A DNA stretch of 64,000 bases from Jingyaoa shaoxingensis (GTDB lineage: Bacteria; Bacillota; Clostridia; Lachnospirales; Lachnospiraceae): contig NZ_JACRSZ010000011.1 of the NCBI RefSeq assembly GCF_014385005.1, positions 1 through 64,000 of the forward strand, given 5' to 3'. A program made the position numbers and the translations under genes. Under the pieces are notes generated by a model. That model had not been told where the DNA came from, ran no database searches, and saw nothing but the letters and a program-made list of their open reading frames with translations. Positions 36,116 through 44,543 of this stretch are shown here, in pieces (positions within the stretch are counted from its first letter, which is position 1; every line of letters starts with the position of its first letter).

Positions 36116-36793
36116 CTATGCCTCCAGCTTTTTTGTCGGATCAAATTTCTTTCCATCCGTGTACCCAATGCCAAAAGCGTTAGCGTCAAGTTTGCTGCCG
36201 GCATTTTTGTTGAAGTTTTCGTGCTTGAAATCTTTTATATGTTCTGTAACTTCTTGTGGCGTAACCATTACCAGTCCCCAGCCTTTTTCCTCGTTTTCTT
36301 TCTTCTGTTTTTCAAAGGCTTCCTGTGCGCCGACCATAAATCCGTAACCATAACCGTCGCACAGCTTCTTGCGGTATTGAGCGCTATAGCAGCCATTCTC
36401 TTTCTTGATTTCTTTCAGCTTTGATTCCACGCAGTTCACAGCGTATCGAAACACCTGCTCGCAGATCTGCACGTCTTCCTCGAATCCAACGAACCCGATT
36501 GTTCTGAGCTGTTTTCCACTGTATTTGTTATTAAAGGCTTTGCAACAATAATTTTCTCCGATAACTGTACTCAGTGGAATGATCCAAGGATTGTGTCTCG
36601 TGCTTGCCTGCATACCTTCCAGCAGGACTTCTTTAACTTCTTTCTTTCCTACGTCCTTTACGTCCAGTTCAGAAAGTTTGTGCTCTGCCATCAGCTCTTT
36701 TGCTTTCAACAATGCTGCTTTGGCTTCATGCTCATTCGGGCTTTCTGCCAGTGCCAGTAGTTTCTTAATCTTCTCTCTGTAATCTTTTTCCAT
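36116..36793 (-). CDS. DUF2786 domain protein
   Basis: 225 residues. The N-terminus EKIKKLLALAESPNEHEAKAALLKAKELMAEHKLSELDV is the DUF2786 helical motif. The middle part is a compact alpha/beta domain seen in many phage homologues. A clean ribosome site precedes it. The family is frequent in phages and actinobacteria, and the function is unknown. Confidence 0.82.
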   Translation of the reverse strand: MEKDYREKIKKLLALAESPNEHEAKAALLKAKELMAEHKLSELDVKDVGKKEVKEVLLEGMQASTRHNPWIIPLSTVIGENYCCKAFNNKYSGKQLRTIGFVGFEEDVQICEQVFRYAVNCVESKLKEIKKENGCYSAQYRKKLCDGYGYGFMVGAQEAFEKQKKENEEKGWGLVMVTPQEVTEHIKDFKHENFNKNAGSKLDANAFGIGYTDGKKFDPTKKLEA

Positions 36794-36808
36794 GCCAGTT
36801 CCCCTCTC

Positions 36809-37108
36809 TCAAAACATTCCAGCCAGTTCACTTGCAACAAAATCTTCAAGCTGGTAGCAATACTCTTCCAGATACTCATTTCTGGCTTCTTTGTCTTTCC
36901 AGTTTTCTCTTGAAAGTCCAATGCTGTCGATCAGCAGGTAGCCGCTTTCATCAATGTCCCATAAAGGCTTACCGAATTTTGCTATCCATTCCTCATTGTC
37001 TTTCTTTTCCTGTGCTGTTGCCTTGGCCACATACTCTACGATTGCATGTTCGTAATCATATCTGAAGCACTTACCGTTATACTTGTAGATACCAGATTTC
37101 TTTCTCAT
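36809..37108 (-). CDS. Small phage protein, unknown function
   Basis: 99 residues, first gene behind the early promoter at 37141-37169. Start RKKSGIYKYNGKCFRYDYEHAIVEYVAKATA; acidic and Tyr-rich. No family recognised. Confidence 0.65.
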   Translation of the reverse strand: MRKKSGIYKYNGKCFRYDYEHAIVEYVAKATAQEKKDNEEWIAKFGKPLWDIDESGYLLIDSIGLSRENWKDKEARNEYLEEYCYQLEDFVASELAGMF

Positions 37109-37140
37109 GCCTTGTACCCTCCTTTGTTTTATCTGTATCT

Positions 37141-37213
37141 ACTCTAGCATACATATGTAAGTTTGTAAATAGATAAAACGCATTTTTGTGAGTTATTTAC
37201 AAACATTTGTGAG
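37141..37213 (-). promoter_or_regulatory. Early promoter with spacer-located operator
   Basis: On the minus strand: TTTACA (37164-37169), 17-bp spacer, TAGAGT (37141-37146). The palindrome-like site CATACATATGTAAG (37148-37161) fills the spacer. A related site CAAACATTTGTGAG lies upstream at 37200-37213. Same design as the promoters at 43265 and 44544. Confidence 0.8.
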
Positions 37214-37259
37214 TAAATCAAAAGCCGCTGCATACACAACGGCTATGATTTCTTCATGT

Positions 37260-37706
37260 TTAATTAAAAGGCAGTTCTTCATCAATTCCATCCGGGATCT
37301 GCATAAATCCATCTTTATCAGTGGGCATTGGTGGCGGTGGCTGCTGCCGGTTTCCGGCGCTGGTCTGCGAATTATTCTGACTCGCTGCTTTGCTCTCTGC
37401 AAACTCCTGATCTTCCACAACAACCTCCGTCGTATATACCTTCTGTCCTTCCCGATTGGTGTAGCTTCCGGTCTGGATTCTACCTGTGACTACGATTTTG
37501 GTTCCCTGTCTCAGATACTTTTCCGCAAATTCTCCGCCTTTTCCAAACGCAACACAGCCAATGAAGTCCGCAGACGCTTCATTGTCCTTATGAAATCTTC
37601 GATCAACCGCCAAAGTATATCTCGCTATCGCAAGCGCATTTTCGCCGGAAGAATACCGGACCTCTGGATCTCTGGTAAGTCGTCCCATCAAAATAACCTT
37701 ATTCAT
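37260..37706 (-). CDS. ssb: Single-stranded DNA-binding protein
   Basis: 148 residues. The OB fold is clear (MNKVILMGRLTRDPEVRYSS, VDRRF, ADFIGCVAFGKGGEFAEKYLRQGTKIVVTGRIQTGSYTNREGQKVYTTEVVVE). A Gln/Pro-rich linker follows, and the acidic tip ends DEELPFN, the usual partner-docking tail. It coats phage ssDNA during replication and recombination. Its start overlaps the upstream gene by 8 bp. Confidence 0.95.
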   Translation of the reverse strand: MNKVILMGRLTRDPEVRYSSGENALAIARYTLAVDRRFHKDNEASADFIGCVAFGKGGEFAEKYLRQGTKIVVTGRIQTGSYTNREGQKVYTTEVVVEDQEFAESKAASQNNSQTSAGNRQQPPPPMPTDKDGFMQIPDGIDEELPFN

Positions 37707-37968
37707 CTTTGAAATTCCTCCTGTTAAAATCTTCTTTCGTCCATCCGATCTGTTCGATCACGCTATTTGCGTCGCCCAGATAGCCACTGGCCTCTTCCAG
37801 CATTTCTATGTAATTCTGCATTTCTTCTCCCTTGTCACCATCTCGGAAATTATCTGGAAGATTGTCATAGCTTTCCTCTTCCTCAGATTTTACCTCTTCC
37901 AAAATATCCATTGCTTCCGTTACAAGATCAAATGCTTTACCTAATCTCTTTCTTCTCTGCTTATTCAC
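37699..37968 (-). CDS. Small acidic phage protein, unknown function
   Basis: 89 residues from a GTG at 37968 with GGAGGT in front, overlapping the DUF551 gene stop as GTGA. A basic start (NKQRRKRLGKAFDLV) is followed by an acidic helical body (EAMDILEEVKSEEEESYDNLPDNFRDGDKGEEM). Encoded directly before ssb. Confidence 0.65.
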   Translation of the reverse strand: MNKQRRKRLGKAFDLVTEAMDILEEVKSEEEESYDNLPDNFRDGDKGEEMQNYIEMLEEASGYLGDANSVIEQIGWTKEDFNRRNFKDE

Positions 37969-38351
37969 TTTTCTACCTCCACATACGGTTCCGGCAATTC
38001 TCGCCATGCAACTACCTCATAATCTTTCACGGGATAGCTCTGTGTGGCAATATCATAAGTCTTCAGGAACCAGCACCCATTATCCTGCGATCCAAGAATA
38101 TAGGTTTCGCCTCCTGCAATGGTCTTGTCTCTGGCCCAGCATAAAACCGTCTTAAATTTCTCTGGCAGCTTATCTTTTGTCGCAATCCACCCAGAAAGAT
38201 TTAGATTTGTGAGAATTGCTCTTATCTTTTCGTTTTCCTGTTCATCTCTGCAATGAATTGTAATGTCCCAAGTATCGTCGTATTTCTCCCATTCCCCAGC
38301 TTCATTGCATACCAATTTGATTCCGTCGCACATACCAACCACCTCACTCAA
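37965..38351 (-). CDS. DUF551 domain phage protein
   Basis: 128 residues. The C-terminal half is DUF551 (GWIATKDKLPEKFKTVLCWARDK...YEVVAWRELPEPY). The N-terminal 60 residues form a separate unknown domain. The role of DUF551 is unknown; it is common in early phage regions. The second DUF551 of this prophage is the frameshifted one at 32025-32264. Confidence 0.8.
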   Translation of the reverse strand: MSEVVGMCDGIKLVCNEAGEWEKYDDTWDITIHCRDEQENEKIRAILTNLNLSGWIATKDKLPEKFKTVLCWARDKTIAGGETYILGSQDNGCWFLKTYDIATQSYPVKDYEVVAWRELPEPYVEVEK

Positions 38352-38754
38352 AGTACATATTCACTCGGAATTTCCAGCAATGCAGGAACATCATTTTGAA
38401 TCGCTCCAGCATATTGTACGGTTTCATGTCGCCATAGTTATGTCCCGGCATATCCATTTTCAGATCTTTGATTGCCTTATAGATTCTTTTGCATTCCTTC
38501 GGTGTCAGTTTTCCGTCACAGTCCGAATGAAACAGCAATATGTCTAAATCCGGATTGCACAGCTCATTGTATCTTGCAATTTCCGTATCTGTTAATTTCG
38601 GATAAAGCGGTATCGCTGATTTGAAATATTTTTCATATATCTCTCCCATTTCTTGATTGTATGCTGTTGCCAATTTCATAAGAAATACGCCATATGTAAT
38701 ATATCCGCAATTATAAGTATCTCGCATTCCCGGAATTCTGATTGTCAGTCCCAT
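38344..38754 (-). CDS. Phage protein, unknown function
   Basis: 136 residues; MGLTIRIPGMRDTYNCGYITYG then a helical, acidic body with LLFHSDCDGKLTPKECKRIYKAI (an EF-hand-like loop, DCDGKLTPKE). The loop could bind calcium, but the match is short. Overlaps the DUF551 gene. Confidence 0.65.
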   Translation of the reverse strand: MGLTIRIPGMRDTYNCGYITYGVFLMKLATAYNQEMGEIYEKYFKSAIPLYPKLTDTEIARYNELCNPDLDILLFHSDCDGKLTPKECKRIYKAIKDLKMDMPGHNYGDMKPYNMLERFKMMFLHCWKFRVNMYFE

Positions 38755-38755
38755 G

Positions 38756-39478
38756 CTATGCCTCCTCTCGCAGCCATTTCAGTAAATCGCCATAGCTATC
38801 ATAGATTTCCTCTTCTTCATTTCTGTCAATATTGTAAATTGATTTATACGGTTCATCGTCTTTCTCAAAGCAGCACATATTACTCAGCCAGTCTGCCAGC
38901 TCTTCATCTGTCATGGATCTGATTCGGTCGGCATTCGTCTTTACATCCACTTTTCCCAGCGGATCACTTCCGTTTTTCAGATAATCTTCCGCCACCGCAT
39001 ACGTCATATGACCCTGTGCTGTCATTTTTTCAGTAATGATGTGCATTATATTTTGCCCGACAGTCTCCTCGATCACAATATATTCTTCGCCATTTTTCTT
39101 GACAACAGCAACATCTTCATCTGTGACACCGCACTTCACAAAAAATTCCTGCAGGTCACGATTCAATTCTTTCATACTGCCGCATTTGCTTTTCATGTTC
39201 ACGATGTTTTCTTTTTTTGCCAGATACACCGCATACGCTCCAATATTCTTCTCAATAGTTTTTTCTGCTCCCTGTTTCAATGCACACTCTGTACACAATG
39301 CAGAAGCCCCCTGTGCCTTTACCACGTCCAGCAGGGGCATTTCCCAGCACTCCCTTCCACAATTAGGACATGTGGTTAACTTCCAACCTTCTCGCCCCTC
39401 TGGGACGTTTCTACGGAGCGGCATACACGCCACCCCGCCTCGGTCATTTTTATTTCTCGGACTTATTTTCAGATCCAT
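38756..39478 (-). CDS. Zinc-ribbon phage protein, unknown function
   Basis: 240 residues from the ATG at 39478 (AAAGGAG five bases upstream). Four Cys in TCPNCGRECWE and ALCTECALKQ form a zinc ribbon near residues 30-70. The C-terminal segment (RIRSMTDEELADWLSNM...GDLLKWLREEA) is a helical module seen in other phage proteins. Overlaps the next gene upstream. Confidence 0.7.
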   Translation of the reverse strand: MDLKISPRNKNDRGGVACMPLRRNVPEGREGWKLTTCPNCGRECWEMPLLDVVKAQGASALCTECALKQGAEKTIEKNIGAYAVYLAKKENIVNMKSKCGSMKELNRDLQEFFVKCGVTDEDVAVVKKNGEEYIVIEETVGQNIMHIITEKMTAQGHMTYAVAEDYLKNGSDPLGKVDVKTNADRIRSMTDEELADWLSNMCCFEKDDEPYKSIYNIDRNEEEEIYDSYGDLLKWLREEA

Positions 39479-40115
39479 CGTTATCTCCTTTCGTACCATT
39501 TGCCATCATAAACAGTTCCTTGTAAACATCACGTTCTGCTTCCAGTCGGATAATGCTGGTCTTCAACTTTTCTACATTCTCCTGCGGCACTTCCGGCTGC
39601 ATATCGTCCAGTTTCTTGCAGCAATTCGCAACCTGCTTGCACAACATTTCCAGTTCTTCCGGCACCGTAGATTCGCTGCCCTGTGGAACATATTCTGGTG
39701 TCGGTGCTGTTTCCCGGTCAATTACCAATCCCATAGCTTTTGCAATGCTGGCCTGAATATCTGTAAATTCCTGATCCTTAATAGTTTTCACATAACCGCT
39801 GATCTTGTCATAGTAAACATATGCCGGTCTGCCAGCGTCCGCATACATTACAGATCTGCCAATAACCTTGATGTTATTTTCCTTGTACTTCTTGTCTCTC
39901 AGCAGCAAAGCGGTAGCATAATCTTCATGGCATTTCAACAGCAAGAAGTCCTGTGCGCCATTTGTGCATTCAACAGTTACGATGTCTTTCTCTAAAAATT
40001 CTCCCTTGTTCATGGTGTAGCCCCCCCCTGTTGGATTTTTCATTGTATTTTTGATTGCCTTATAAGCAGTTTCATCATAATAGCCAGAGCCATTTTTTCT
40101 CAGATCATCAATCAT
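39450..40115 (-). CDS. Phage protein with G8 tract near its start
   Basis: 221 residues. MIDDLRKNGSGYYDETAYKAI is typical of a very small phage protein, and a run of eight G (minus strand, 40021-40028) directly follows it. The second part from MNKGEFLEKDIVTV onward looks like a different domain. The two may be separate translation units, with the G-run acting as ribosome site for the second ATG. Function unknown. Confidence 0.65.
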   Translation of the reverse strand: MIDDLRKNGSGYYDETAYKAIKNTMKNPTGGGYTMNKGEFLEKDIVTVECTNGAQDFLLLKCHEDYATALLLRDKKYKENNIKVIGRSVMYADAGRPAYVYYDKISGYVKTIKDQEFTDIQASIAKAMGLVIDRETAPTPEYVPQGSESTVPEELEMLCKQVANCCKKLDDMQPEVPQENVEKLKTSIIRLEAERDVYKELFMMANGTKGDNDGSENKSEK

Positions 40116-40797
40116 CTTTCATTTTCTCTTTTCTCAGTTTTTCCATCAGTTCCTCTGCTTTGGTATATGGAATCAGCGGATCATTCTCTGTAAAGTCTGG
40201 TGCAAACTCTTCATATCCTGTCGGTGTACATTCATCATTGGAAACCTCTATGTATCTCGTAGAGCTGCACCAGCTTCCAACCAGATTAAAATTCTCTCCA
40301 TTTCTTCTACTGTAATCGCCGCCACCTCTGTCATTTCCCATTGCCAGCAGCAAGCCCAGCGGCGCAACGCTTGAAAGAACAGGTTTCTTTGCTTCGTCGT
40401 CCCACCACACCCATTCAACCGGGCATTTACTCAGATCAATAAACTGCTTCTTGCGGTGGTTATAAATTCTCTTCCAGTCATGGAACTCTGCGTCCACTTC
40501 CTCTGTAATATCCTTGAAATTCTCTGTTGCATAGCCATATACATTATCAGTTCCAAGTTTATCCGCCATTTCCTTGTATTCAGCGAACCAATTTTCATTG
40601 CTATATTCCAGATCCGCATAATCTCCAACCACATACACCCTGTCGCCCTTCCAGCTTCCAGCGATCAAGTTCATAAGAGCGCAGGCCATGCCAGCTCTGC
40701 AATACGACCATTCCATCAACTTTGCGCCGCAATCCAGCGGCCAAGGCTCTACAAATTCTCTTTTATCAAAATTTACCAGCTTATAATACTGTCCCAT
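40108..40797 (-). CDS. Conserved phage protein, unknown function
   Basis: 229 residues. MGQYYKLVNFDKREFVEPWP, then SYCRAGMACALMNLIAGSWKGDRVYVVGDYAD and WVWWDDEAKKPVLSSVAPLGLLLAMGNDRGGGDY. This style of protein is widespread in phages and conjugative elements. No catalytic motif is recognised. Confidence 0.75.
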   Translation of the reverse strand: MGQYYKLVNFDKREFVEPWPLDCGAKLMEWSYCRAGMACALMNLIAGSWKGDRVYVVGDYADLEYSNENWFAEYKEMADKLGTDNVYGYATENFKDITEEVDAEFHDWKRIYNHRKKQFIDLSKCPVEWVWWDDEAKKPVLSSVAPLGLLLAMGNDRGGGDYSRRNGENFNLVGSWCSSTRYIEVSNDECTPTGYEEFAPDFTENDPLIPYTKAEELMEKLRKEKMKDD

Positions 40798-40840
40798 AGT
40801 TTTCTCCTTTCTTTAATTGCCTCCTGCGTGATCTTTGCAA

Positions 40841-41623
40841 TCATACTGTACCCAAACTGCACCCTGTGCAACCTTTACAGTCATGCTGTACCCAGTTACC
40901 GTTCTCGTCCTTGTGGTAGCATTTTGACATTTCACCCCAGCACAACTCATAGCAGCTATAGGCTTCTTTTGAGCAATTTTCATAATATCCAACTGATTCC
41001 TCTGCCTCTTTGCCGTTCTCAAAAATTCTGTACCCGGTATTGTTTCCGGTATCTTCATCAGCCCACCAATGCTCAATCTTTATTCCCGGATACATTTCTG
41101 CCAGCTTTCTGATTACCGGTTCTGGATTCGCCCATGCTGTGCTGAACTTAATACAGTCCGTTCCTTCTGTCTCGTTGTCGTAAGCGTTCCATTTTGTATC
41201 CCAGTTTGCAATGCACCAGTCATACCATGAGGCGTAGCCATAATTTTCGAGATTTTCCACATAGGTTTTTCCATCCTCATACATTTTCTTGCGCTTTGAC
41301 TCTGTTTCATCAAACGCTTGCTCCATAACCCTGTTGAACATCCTCTGAATCCATTCTTCGCTTCCAAACATGTTGTTTGCGATTATTTTTGCGATCACAG
41401 CTTTCTTCTCTGCTGAAACTCTGCTTACTGGCACTGTACATCTATCAGTTAAATAATAGATTGCATAGTCGTCTACCATAGACCCACTATCCATATTCAG
41501 ACTCTCTGGCATTGGAATCATTTTATTGAAATCAAATCCCTTGCTTCCGTCGTCATATGTTCGGAATAATGGAAACTCTGTTATTCCCTGCATTTTAATT
41601 ACATTTCTTACATGATTTGGCAT
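40841..41623 (-). CDS. Api92/YubB-like ferredoxin-fold phage protein
   Basis: 260 residues. The N-terminus MPNHVRNVIKMQG and the FDFNKMIPMPESLN segment, with WYDWCIANWDTKWNAYD in the middle, match the family of phage and plasmid proteins with a ferredoxin-like domain. Its 3' end is odd: a 40-bp imperfect tandem duplication (WVQHDCK repeated as WVQYDCK) shifts the frame, so it ends in CTGCSLGTV. The start touches the upstream stop. Confidence 0.75.
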   Translation of the reverse strand: MPNHVRNVIKMQGITEFPLFRTYDDGSKGFDFNKMIPMPESLNMDSGSMVDDYAIYYLTDRCTVPVSRVSAEKKAVIAKIIANNMFGSEEWIQRMFNRVMEQAFDETESKRKKMYEDGKTYVENLENYGYASWYDWCIANWDTKWNAYDNETEGTDCIKFSTAWANPEPVIRKLAEMYPGIKIEHWWADEDTGNNTGYRIFENGKEAEESVGYYENCSKEAYSCYELCWGEMSKCYHKDENGNWVQHDCKGCTGCSLGTV

Positions 41624-41827
41624 TTATTCTTCATCCTCCCTTGTCCAATATCCAACTTTATTTCCATTGAGATCCATAATTGATCCAGACTCTTTTCCTT
41701 CTCGCAGCTCTGCCGCTACTTTTCTCATGATTCTTGAAATTTCAATTCCTTCAAAAGCCTTATCTTCGCCGCCGGTTTCTGGATCTTTAAATGCAGCACC
41801 GTCGGTTTCAATCTCCATTCTGAACAT
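41624..41827 (-). CDS. Small conserved phage protein
   Basis: 67 residues (MFRMEIETDGAAFKDPETGGEDKAFEGIEISRIMRKVAAELREG, ending GYWTRED). It resembles a widespread family of tiny phage early proteins with no known role. It ends one base before the next gene's start. Confidence 0.72.
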   Translation of the reverse strand: MFRMEIETDGAAFKDPETGGEDKAFEGIEISRIMRKVAAELREGKESGSIMDLNGNKVGYWTREDEE

Positions 41828-41876
41828 GTTCGCCCTCCCTTCTGCTCGTTTTTGTATGCTTATACAGCTATTTCAG

Positions 41877-41890
41877 CTTACATTTGTAAG
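41877..41890. promoter_or_regulatory. Early-regulon operator site
   Basis: CTTACATTTGTAAG, a 14-bp palindrome matching the other early sites. Neighbouring -10 and -35 hexamers are poor here (TGAAAT next to the site), so this may be a weak promoter or a bare operator upstream of the 41624-41827 gene. Confidence 0.6.
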
Positions 41891-41930
41891 TCATTGCCGT
41901 AAAAAAATAGACCGCTGCATTACTTCGGTA

Positions 41931-42341
41931 TTACCATGTTCTTTCAAGCCCTCCGGCTACTGTTCTTTTTATTCCAATGCTGCCAAATTCGCTGCAATCG
42001 TCTGCGTCCATATTTTTTACATACACCAACTGCTGGCCTGCCATCAAATCATCATTATCCAGTGTCCATTCGCCCACATCAGCTCCAACATACAGGATAT
42101 TGTACAACATTCCTATGCTCGTCGGAGTTTTAATCAAGTGATACACTATCTTGTTATGGTCTTTTTCAAACCTTTTTACAATCTGCTGTTCTTCGTCCGT
42201 CAGCCAGTAAAGCAGTCCCGGTCCTTCGGATCTGTTCAGCTTGCCTTCCTCTTTGAACTCACGCACCACATTCGGGTGCAGTCCCCATTTCAGCAGTCTG
42301 CGGACCGCTTCCTCTTTCATCTTCTTTCTGCTTGTTTCCAT
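41931..42341 (-). CDS. Phage protein, unknown function
   Basis: 136 residues. KEEAVRRLLKWGLHPNVVREFKEEGKLNRSE is a helical start; LYWLTDEEQQIVKRFEKDHNKIVYHLIKT continues it. The rest (GMLYNILYVGADVGEWTLDNDDL) is strand-rich. No family recognised. Confidence 0.68.
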   Translation of the reverse strand: METSRKKMKEEAVRRLLKWGLHPNVVREFKEEGKLNRSEGPGLLYWLTDEEQQIVKRFEKDHNKIVYHLIKTPTSIGMLYNILYVGADVGEWTLDNDDLMAGQQLVYVKNMDADDCSEFGSIGIKRTVAGGLERTW

Positions 42342-42353
42342 CTGTTCTGCCTC

Positions 42354-42599
42354 CTAAAATGTATTGTTTAAAGTATAAAAGTAACCTCGGTTCCATACCT
42401 TTGCAATATGTTCTATTCTTTCATCAATAGTCTTGTCGTCCAGCACTTCCACTTCTTCTAAATGATAACTGCAACTTTCACACCCAATCATAAAATTGCC
42501 ATCGGGTTTAATTTCAAAATGTGCAGCTCCTCCGCAGAATTCGCACCGATGTAATTTTGAATCGTCAAAAATGATTCGTTTGAAGTGACCGCAACTCAT
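42354..42599 (-). CDS. Lar-like zinc-ribbon protein
   Basis: 81 residues. HRCEFCGGAAHFEIKPDGNFMIGCESCSYHLEE gives two CxxC pairs as in Lar-family restriction-alleviation proteins, and a helix ending in AKVWNRG is present too, a usual feature of the family. It may help the phage DNA survive host restriction, by family analogy. Confidence 0.7.
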   Translation of the reverse strand: MSCGHFKRIIFDDSKLHRCEFCGGAAHFEIKPDGNFMIGCESCSYHLEEVEVLDDKTIDERIEHIAKVWNRGYFYTLNNTF

Positions 42600-42631
42600 A
42601 TATCAGCACCTCTTTCTGTTGTCAATGCAGC

Positions 42632-43219
42632 TTACGCCGCCTTGACAACATTTCTTAATGATTTCAGAAATTCTTTCCACTTTGCTTCATGGATAATATC
42701 GTCATCCTCACCTTTTCCGGTTTCTACAATGAAGCCATTACCAATTCTGCACCAGTAGCCCTCGTCGTCCTTTCGGAGCATTAAGATTGCCGGCTGCTTT
42801 TTCTTTGGGATATATCCCATAAGCCACATATTGATCTCCGGCTCTTCAGCAGATTCTTCTGCTGCCGCCTCGCTGGTTTCCGCTTCAGTAATTTCTTCCT
42901 TTTCCTCTTCGGAAACAACTTCCTGCGTTTCTTCCTCAATGACTTCCGGCTGCTCTGTCACCTGCTGTTCCGCTGCCTGTTCTTCGACAACTTCGCTGGT
43001 TTCTGCCGTTTCAGTAGCTTCATTGACTTCATGCACATAAGCTCTGGCTGCTGAAATACATTTCTTCTTGTTCTCGCCAGTAACCACCTGCTCGCCATCC
43101 GGCGTTTTTGCTGCCCAGTAAGAAACAATGCCGTTCTTGTCCGCTGCTGTGTTTTCAGGATCATAGTTTTCAACCTTTTCAAAAGTCATATCCTTAAATC
43201 TTAATGTTGTATTTGCCAT
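42632..43219 (-). CDS. Phage protein with a long Glu-rich linker
   Basis: 195 residues, first gene behind the promoter at 43265-43293. Domain one (2-70: LRFKDMTFEKVENYDP...GIVSYWAAKTPDGEQVV) and domain two (about 128-190: INMWLMGYIPKKKQPAILMLRKDDEGYWCRIG) flank a low-complexity linker of Glu, Thr, Ala and Val. The linker bases are GC-rich compared with the rest of the gene. No family recognised. Confidence 0.68.
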   Translation of the reverse strand: MANTTLRFKDMTFEKVENYDPENTAADKNGIVSYWAAKTPDGEQVVTGENKKKCISAARAYVHEVNEATETAETSEVVEEQAAEQQVTEQPEVIEEETQEVVSEEEKEEITEAETSEAAAEESAEEPEINMWLMGYIPKKKQPAILMLRKDDEGYWCRIGNGFIVETGKGEDDDIIHEAKWKEFLKSLRNVVKAA

Positions 43220-43264
43220 GCTCGTATCCTCCTTGTAAAAGCTCTCTTGTTTTTATCTGTCTCT

Positions 43265-43347
43265 ATTCTAGCTTACATATGTAAGTTTGTCAATACTTTT
43301 CACATACTTTTTTAAGTTATTTTTGTGAATTTACTTACATTTGTTGG
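43265..43347 (-). promoter_or_regulatory. Early promoter with spacer-located operator
   Basis: On the minus strand: TTGACA (43288-43293), 17 bp, TAGAAT (43265-43270). The perfect palindrome CTTACATATGTAAG (43272-43285) fills the spacer, and a half-matching site CTTACATTTGTTGG lies at 43334-43347. Confidence 0.85.
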
Positions 43348-43377
43348 TCGTACAAGCATAGCAAATACAGCCTGCAT

Positions 43378-43626
43378 TTATGCCAGCAATTTCCTTCTTA
43401 TCGTGCAGCGAAGATCAGGGCCATCTTCCGGCGAAATCTGAACCAACTCCCAGTCACAATCGCTCGGATCGAAACTAACATAGCCGTCCGCCGATACCGA
43501 CAATGAAATTGTCTTTTCCACGCCATGCTTTACCAGCAGCTCGCGAATCTCTGCAATGTGAGGCCACAGATCCTTGCACAGTGCTTCCATTTCCTGTTCA
43601 TTAATTTTTTTCTTTTCTTCTGCCAT
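43378..43626 (-). CDS. Small phage protein, unknown function
   Basis: 82 residues. Helical acidic start (EEKKKINEQEMEALCKDLWPHIAEIRELLVKHG) followed by beta strands (ISLSVSADGYVSFDPSDCDWELVQIS). Good ribosome site. Unknown family. Confidence 0.65.
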   Translation of the reverse strand: MAEEKKKINEQEMEALCKDLWPHIAEIRELLVKHGVEKTISLSVSADGYVSFDPSDCDWELVQISPEDGPDLRCTIRRKLLA

Positions 43627-43642
43627 AGTCTTTTCCTCCTTG

Positions 43643-43828
43643 TTATGCCATTATTGGCTCTCTATGCTTTTCCATTCTAACATCTGCTCTTCCTGCCAAA
43701 TTTTCTCGATATTCACGCAGACTTCTCTTTGCATCCTCCCGGGTATATTCGCTGTTTTCACACTCCCAGCCATATCCCCAGTTTGTCATAATGTCCCATC
43801 TGTCCTTGGTCTTCCGCTTATACGCCAT
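43643..43828 (-). CDS. Small conserved phage protein
   Basis: 61 residues from the ATG at 43828 (AAAGGGAA upstream). WDIMTNWGYGWECENSEYTREDAKRSLREYRENLAGRADVRMEKHR is characteristic of small phage proteins with a YGWE core, widespread and of unknown role. Confidence 0.7.
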   Translation of the reverse strand: MAYKRKTKDRWDIMTNWGYGWECENSEYTREDAKRSLREYRENLAGRADVRMEKHREPIMA

Positions 43829-43841
43829 GGCTTTTCCCTTT

Positions 43842-44219
43842 CTAATCTCCAATATAGTTGTATTCTTCGTAGCCATCTTCATAAATTGCTACATCATGGT
43901 ACGGTTCAGTTCGCCATCCTACGATTTCACCATGCAATTTTTCTGCAGGTGTTTTATGATCTTTTGTCGGAATTATAGTTCCATCCATAAAGCCCAAAGC
44001 AATGTCATGATCCGACATCCCTTGCTTTTCCGCTTCATCTTCTGTTATCGGCACCTCGGATTCGCACTGGATTCCCATAGATTCCATGCACTCCAATCTC
44101 GTCAGCTCGTCGTAAGCAATTTCAAGATCCGCATCAACATTAAAGCCCTGCTGCTTTTTCTCATGCAGCATCTCAATTTTCTTCTGCTGCTTTCTTTTCT
44201 TTCTTCCTACTTCCGTCAT
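43842..44219 (-). CDS. Phage protein, unknown function
   Basis: 125 residues. A basic start (GRKKRKQQKKIEMLHEKKQQG) precedes an acidic body ending in AIYEDGYEEYNYIGD. Coupled to the upstream gene by a 4-bp overlap. No family recognised. Confidence 0.62.
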   Translation of the reverse strand: MTEVGRKKRKQQKKIEMLHEKKQQGFNVDADLEIAYDELTRLECMESMGIQCESEVPITEDEAEKQGMSDHDIALGFMDGTIIPTKDHKTPAEKLHGEIVGWRTEPYHDVAIYEDGYEEYNYIGD

Positions 44220-44509
44220 ACTGCCTCCCCATGTCTGTGAATAGCATAAACAATAACCTGATTTGCTTTTCCGGTAACTCTTTCAAATTCTGCATCGTCC
44301 ATTGGTATCATGTAGAGCTGCACAGCTACCAGCGTATCGCCAGAATAAATTTTGCAGCCATAGAGAACGTGCTGTGCGCCGGTTTCTCTTAATAGCTTTG
44401 CCGCTCTTTTCCCTCTTTCCACAAGAATCGCCTGTGCAGCCTTTGTGCTTGATACACACCGTCCAACAACTCGGTGGTCTTCATAAAACTGCATTGATAC
44501 CAGTGCCAT
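44216..44509 (-). CDS. Small phage protein, unknown function
   Basis: 97 residues, first gene behind the promoter at 44544-44572. STKAAQAILVERGKRAAKLLRETGAQHVLYGCKIYSGDTLVAVQLYMIPMDDAEFERVTG suggests a compact alpha/beta fold. No family recognised. Confidence 0.65.
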   Translation of the reverse strand: MALVSMQFYEDHRVVGRCVSSTKAAQAILVERGKRAAKLLRETGAQHVLYGCKIYSGDTLVAVQLYMIPMDDAEFERVTGKANQVIVYAIHRHGEAV

Positions 44510-44543
44510 TTCCTATATCCTCCTTCCGTTTATTTCTATCTCT

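Noticed and set aside
39036..39995. A 319-codon plus-strand open frame
   Set aside because: Antisense to two early phage genes that fit the operon; no domain and no ribosome site.
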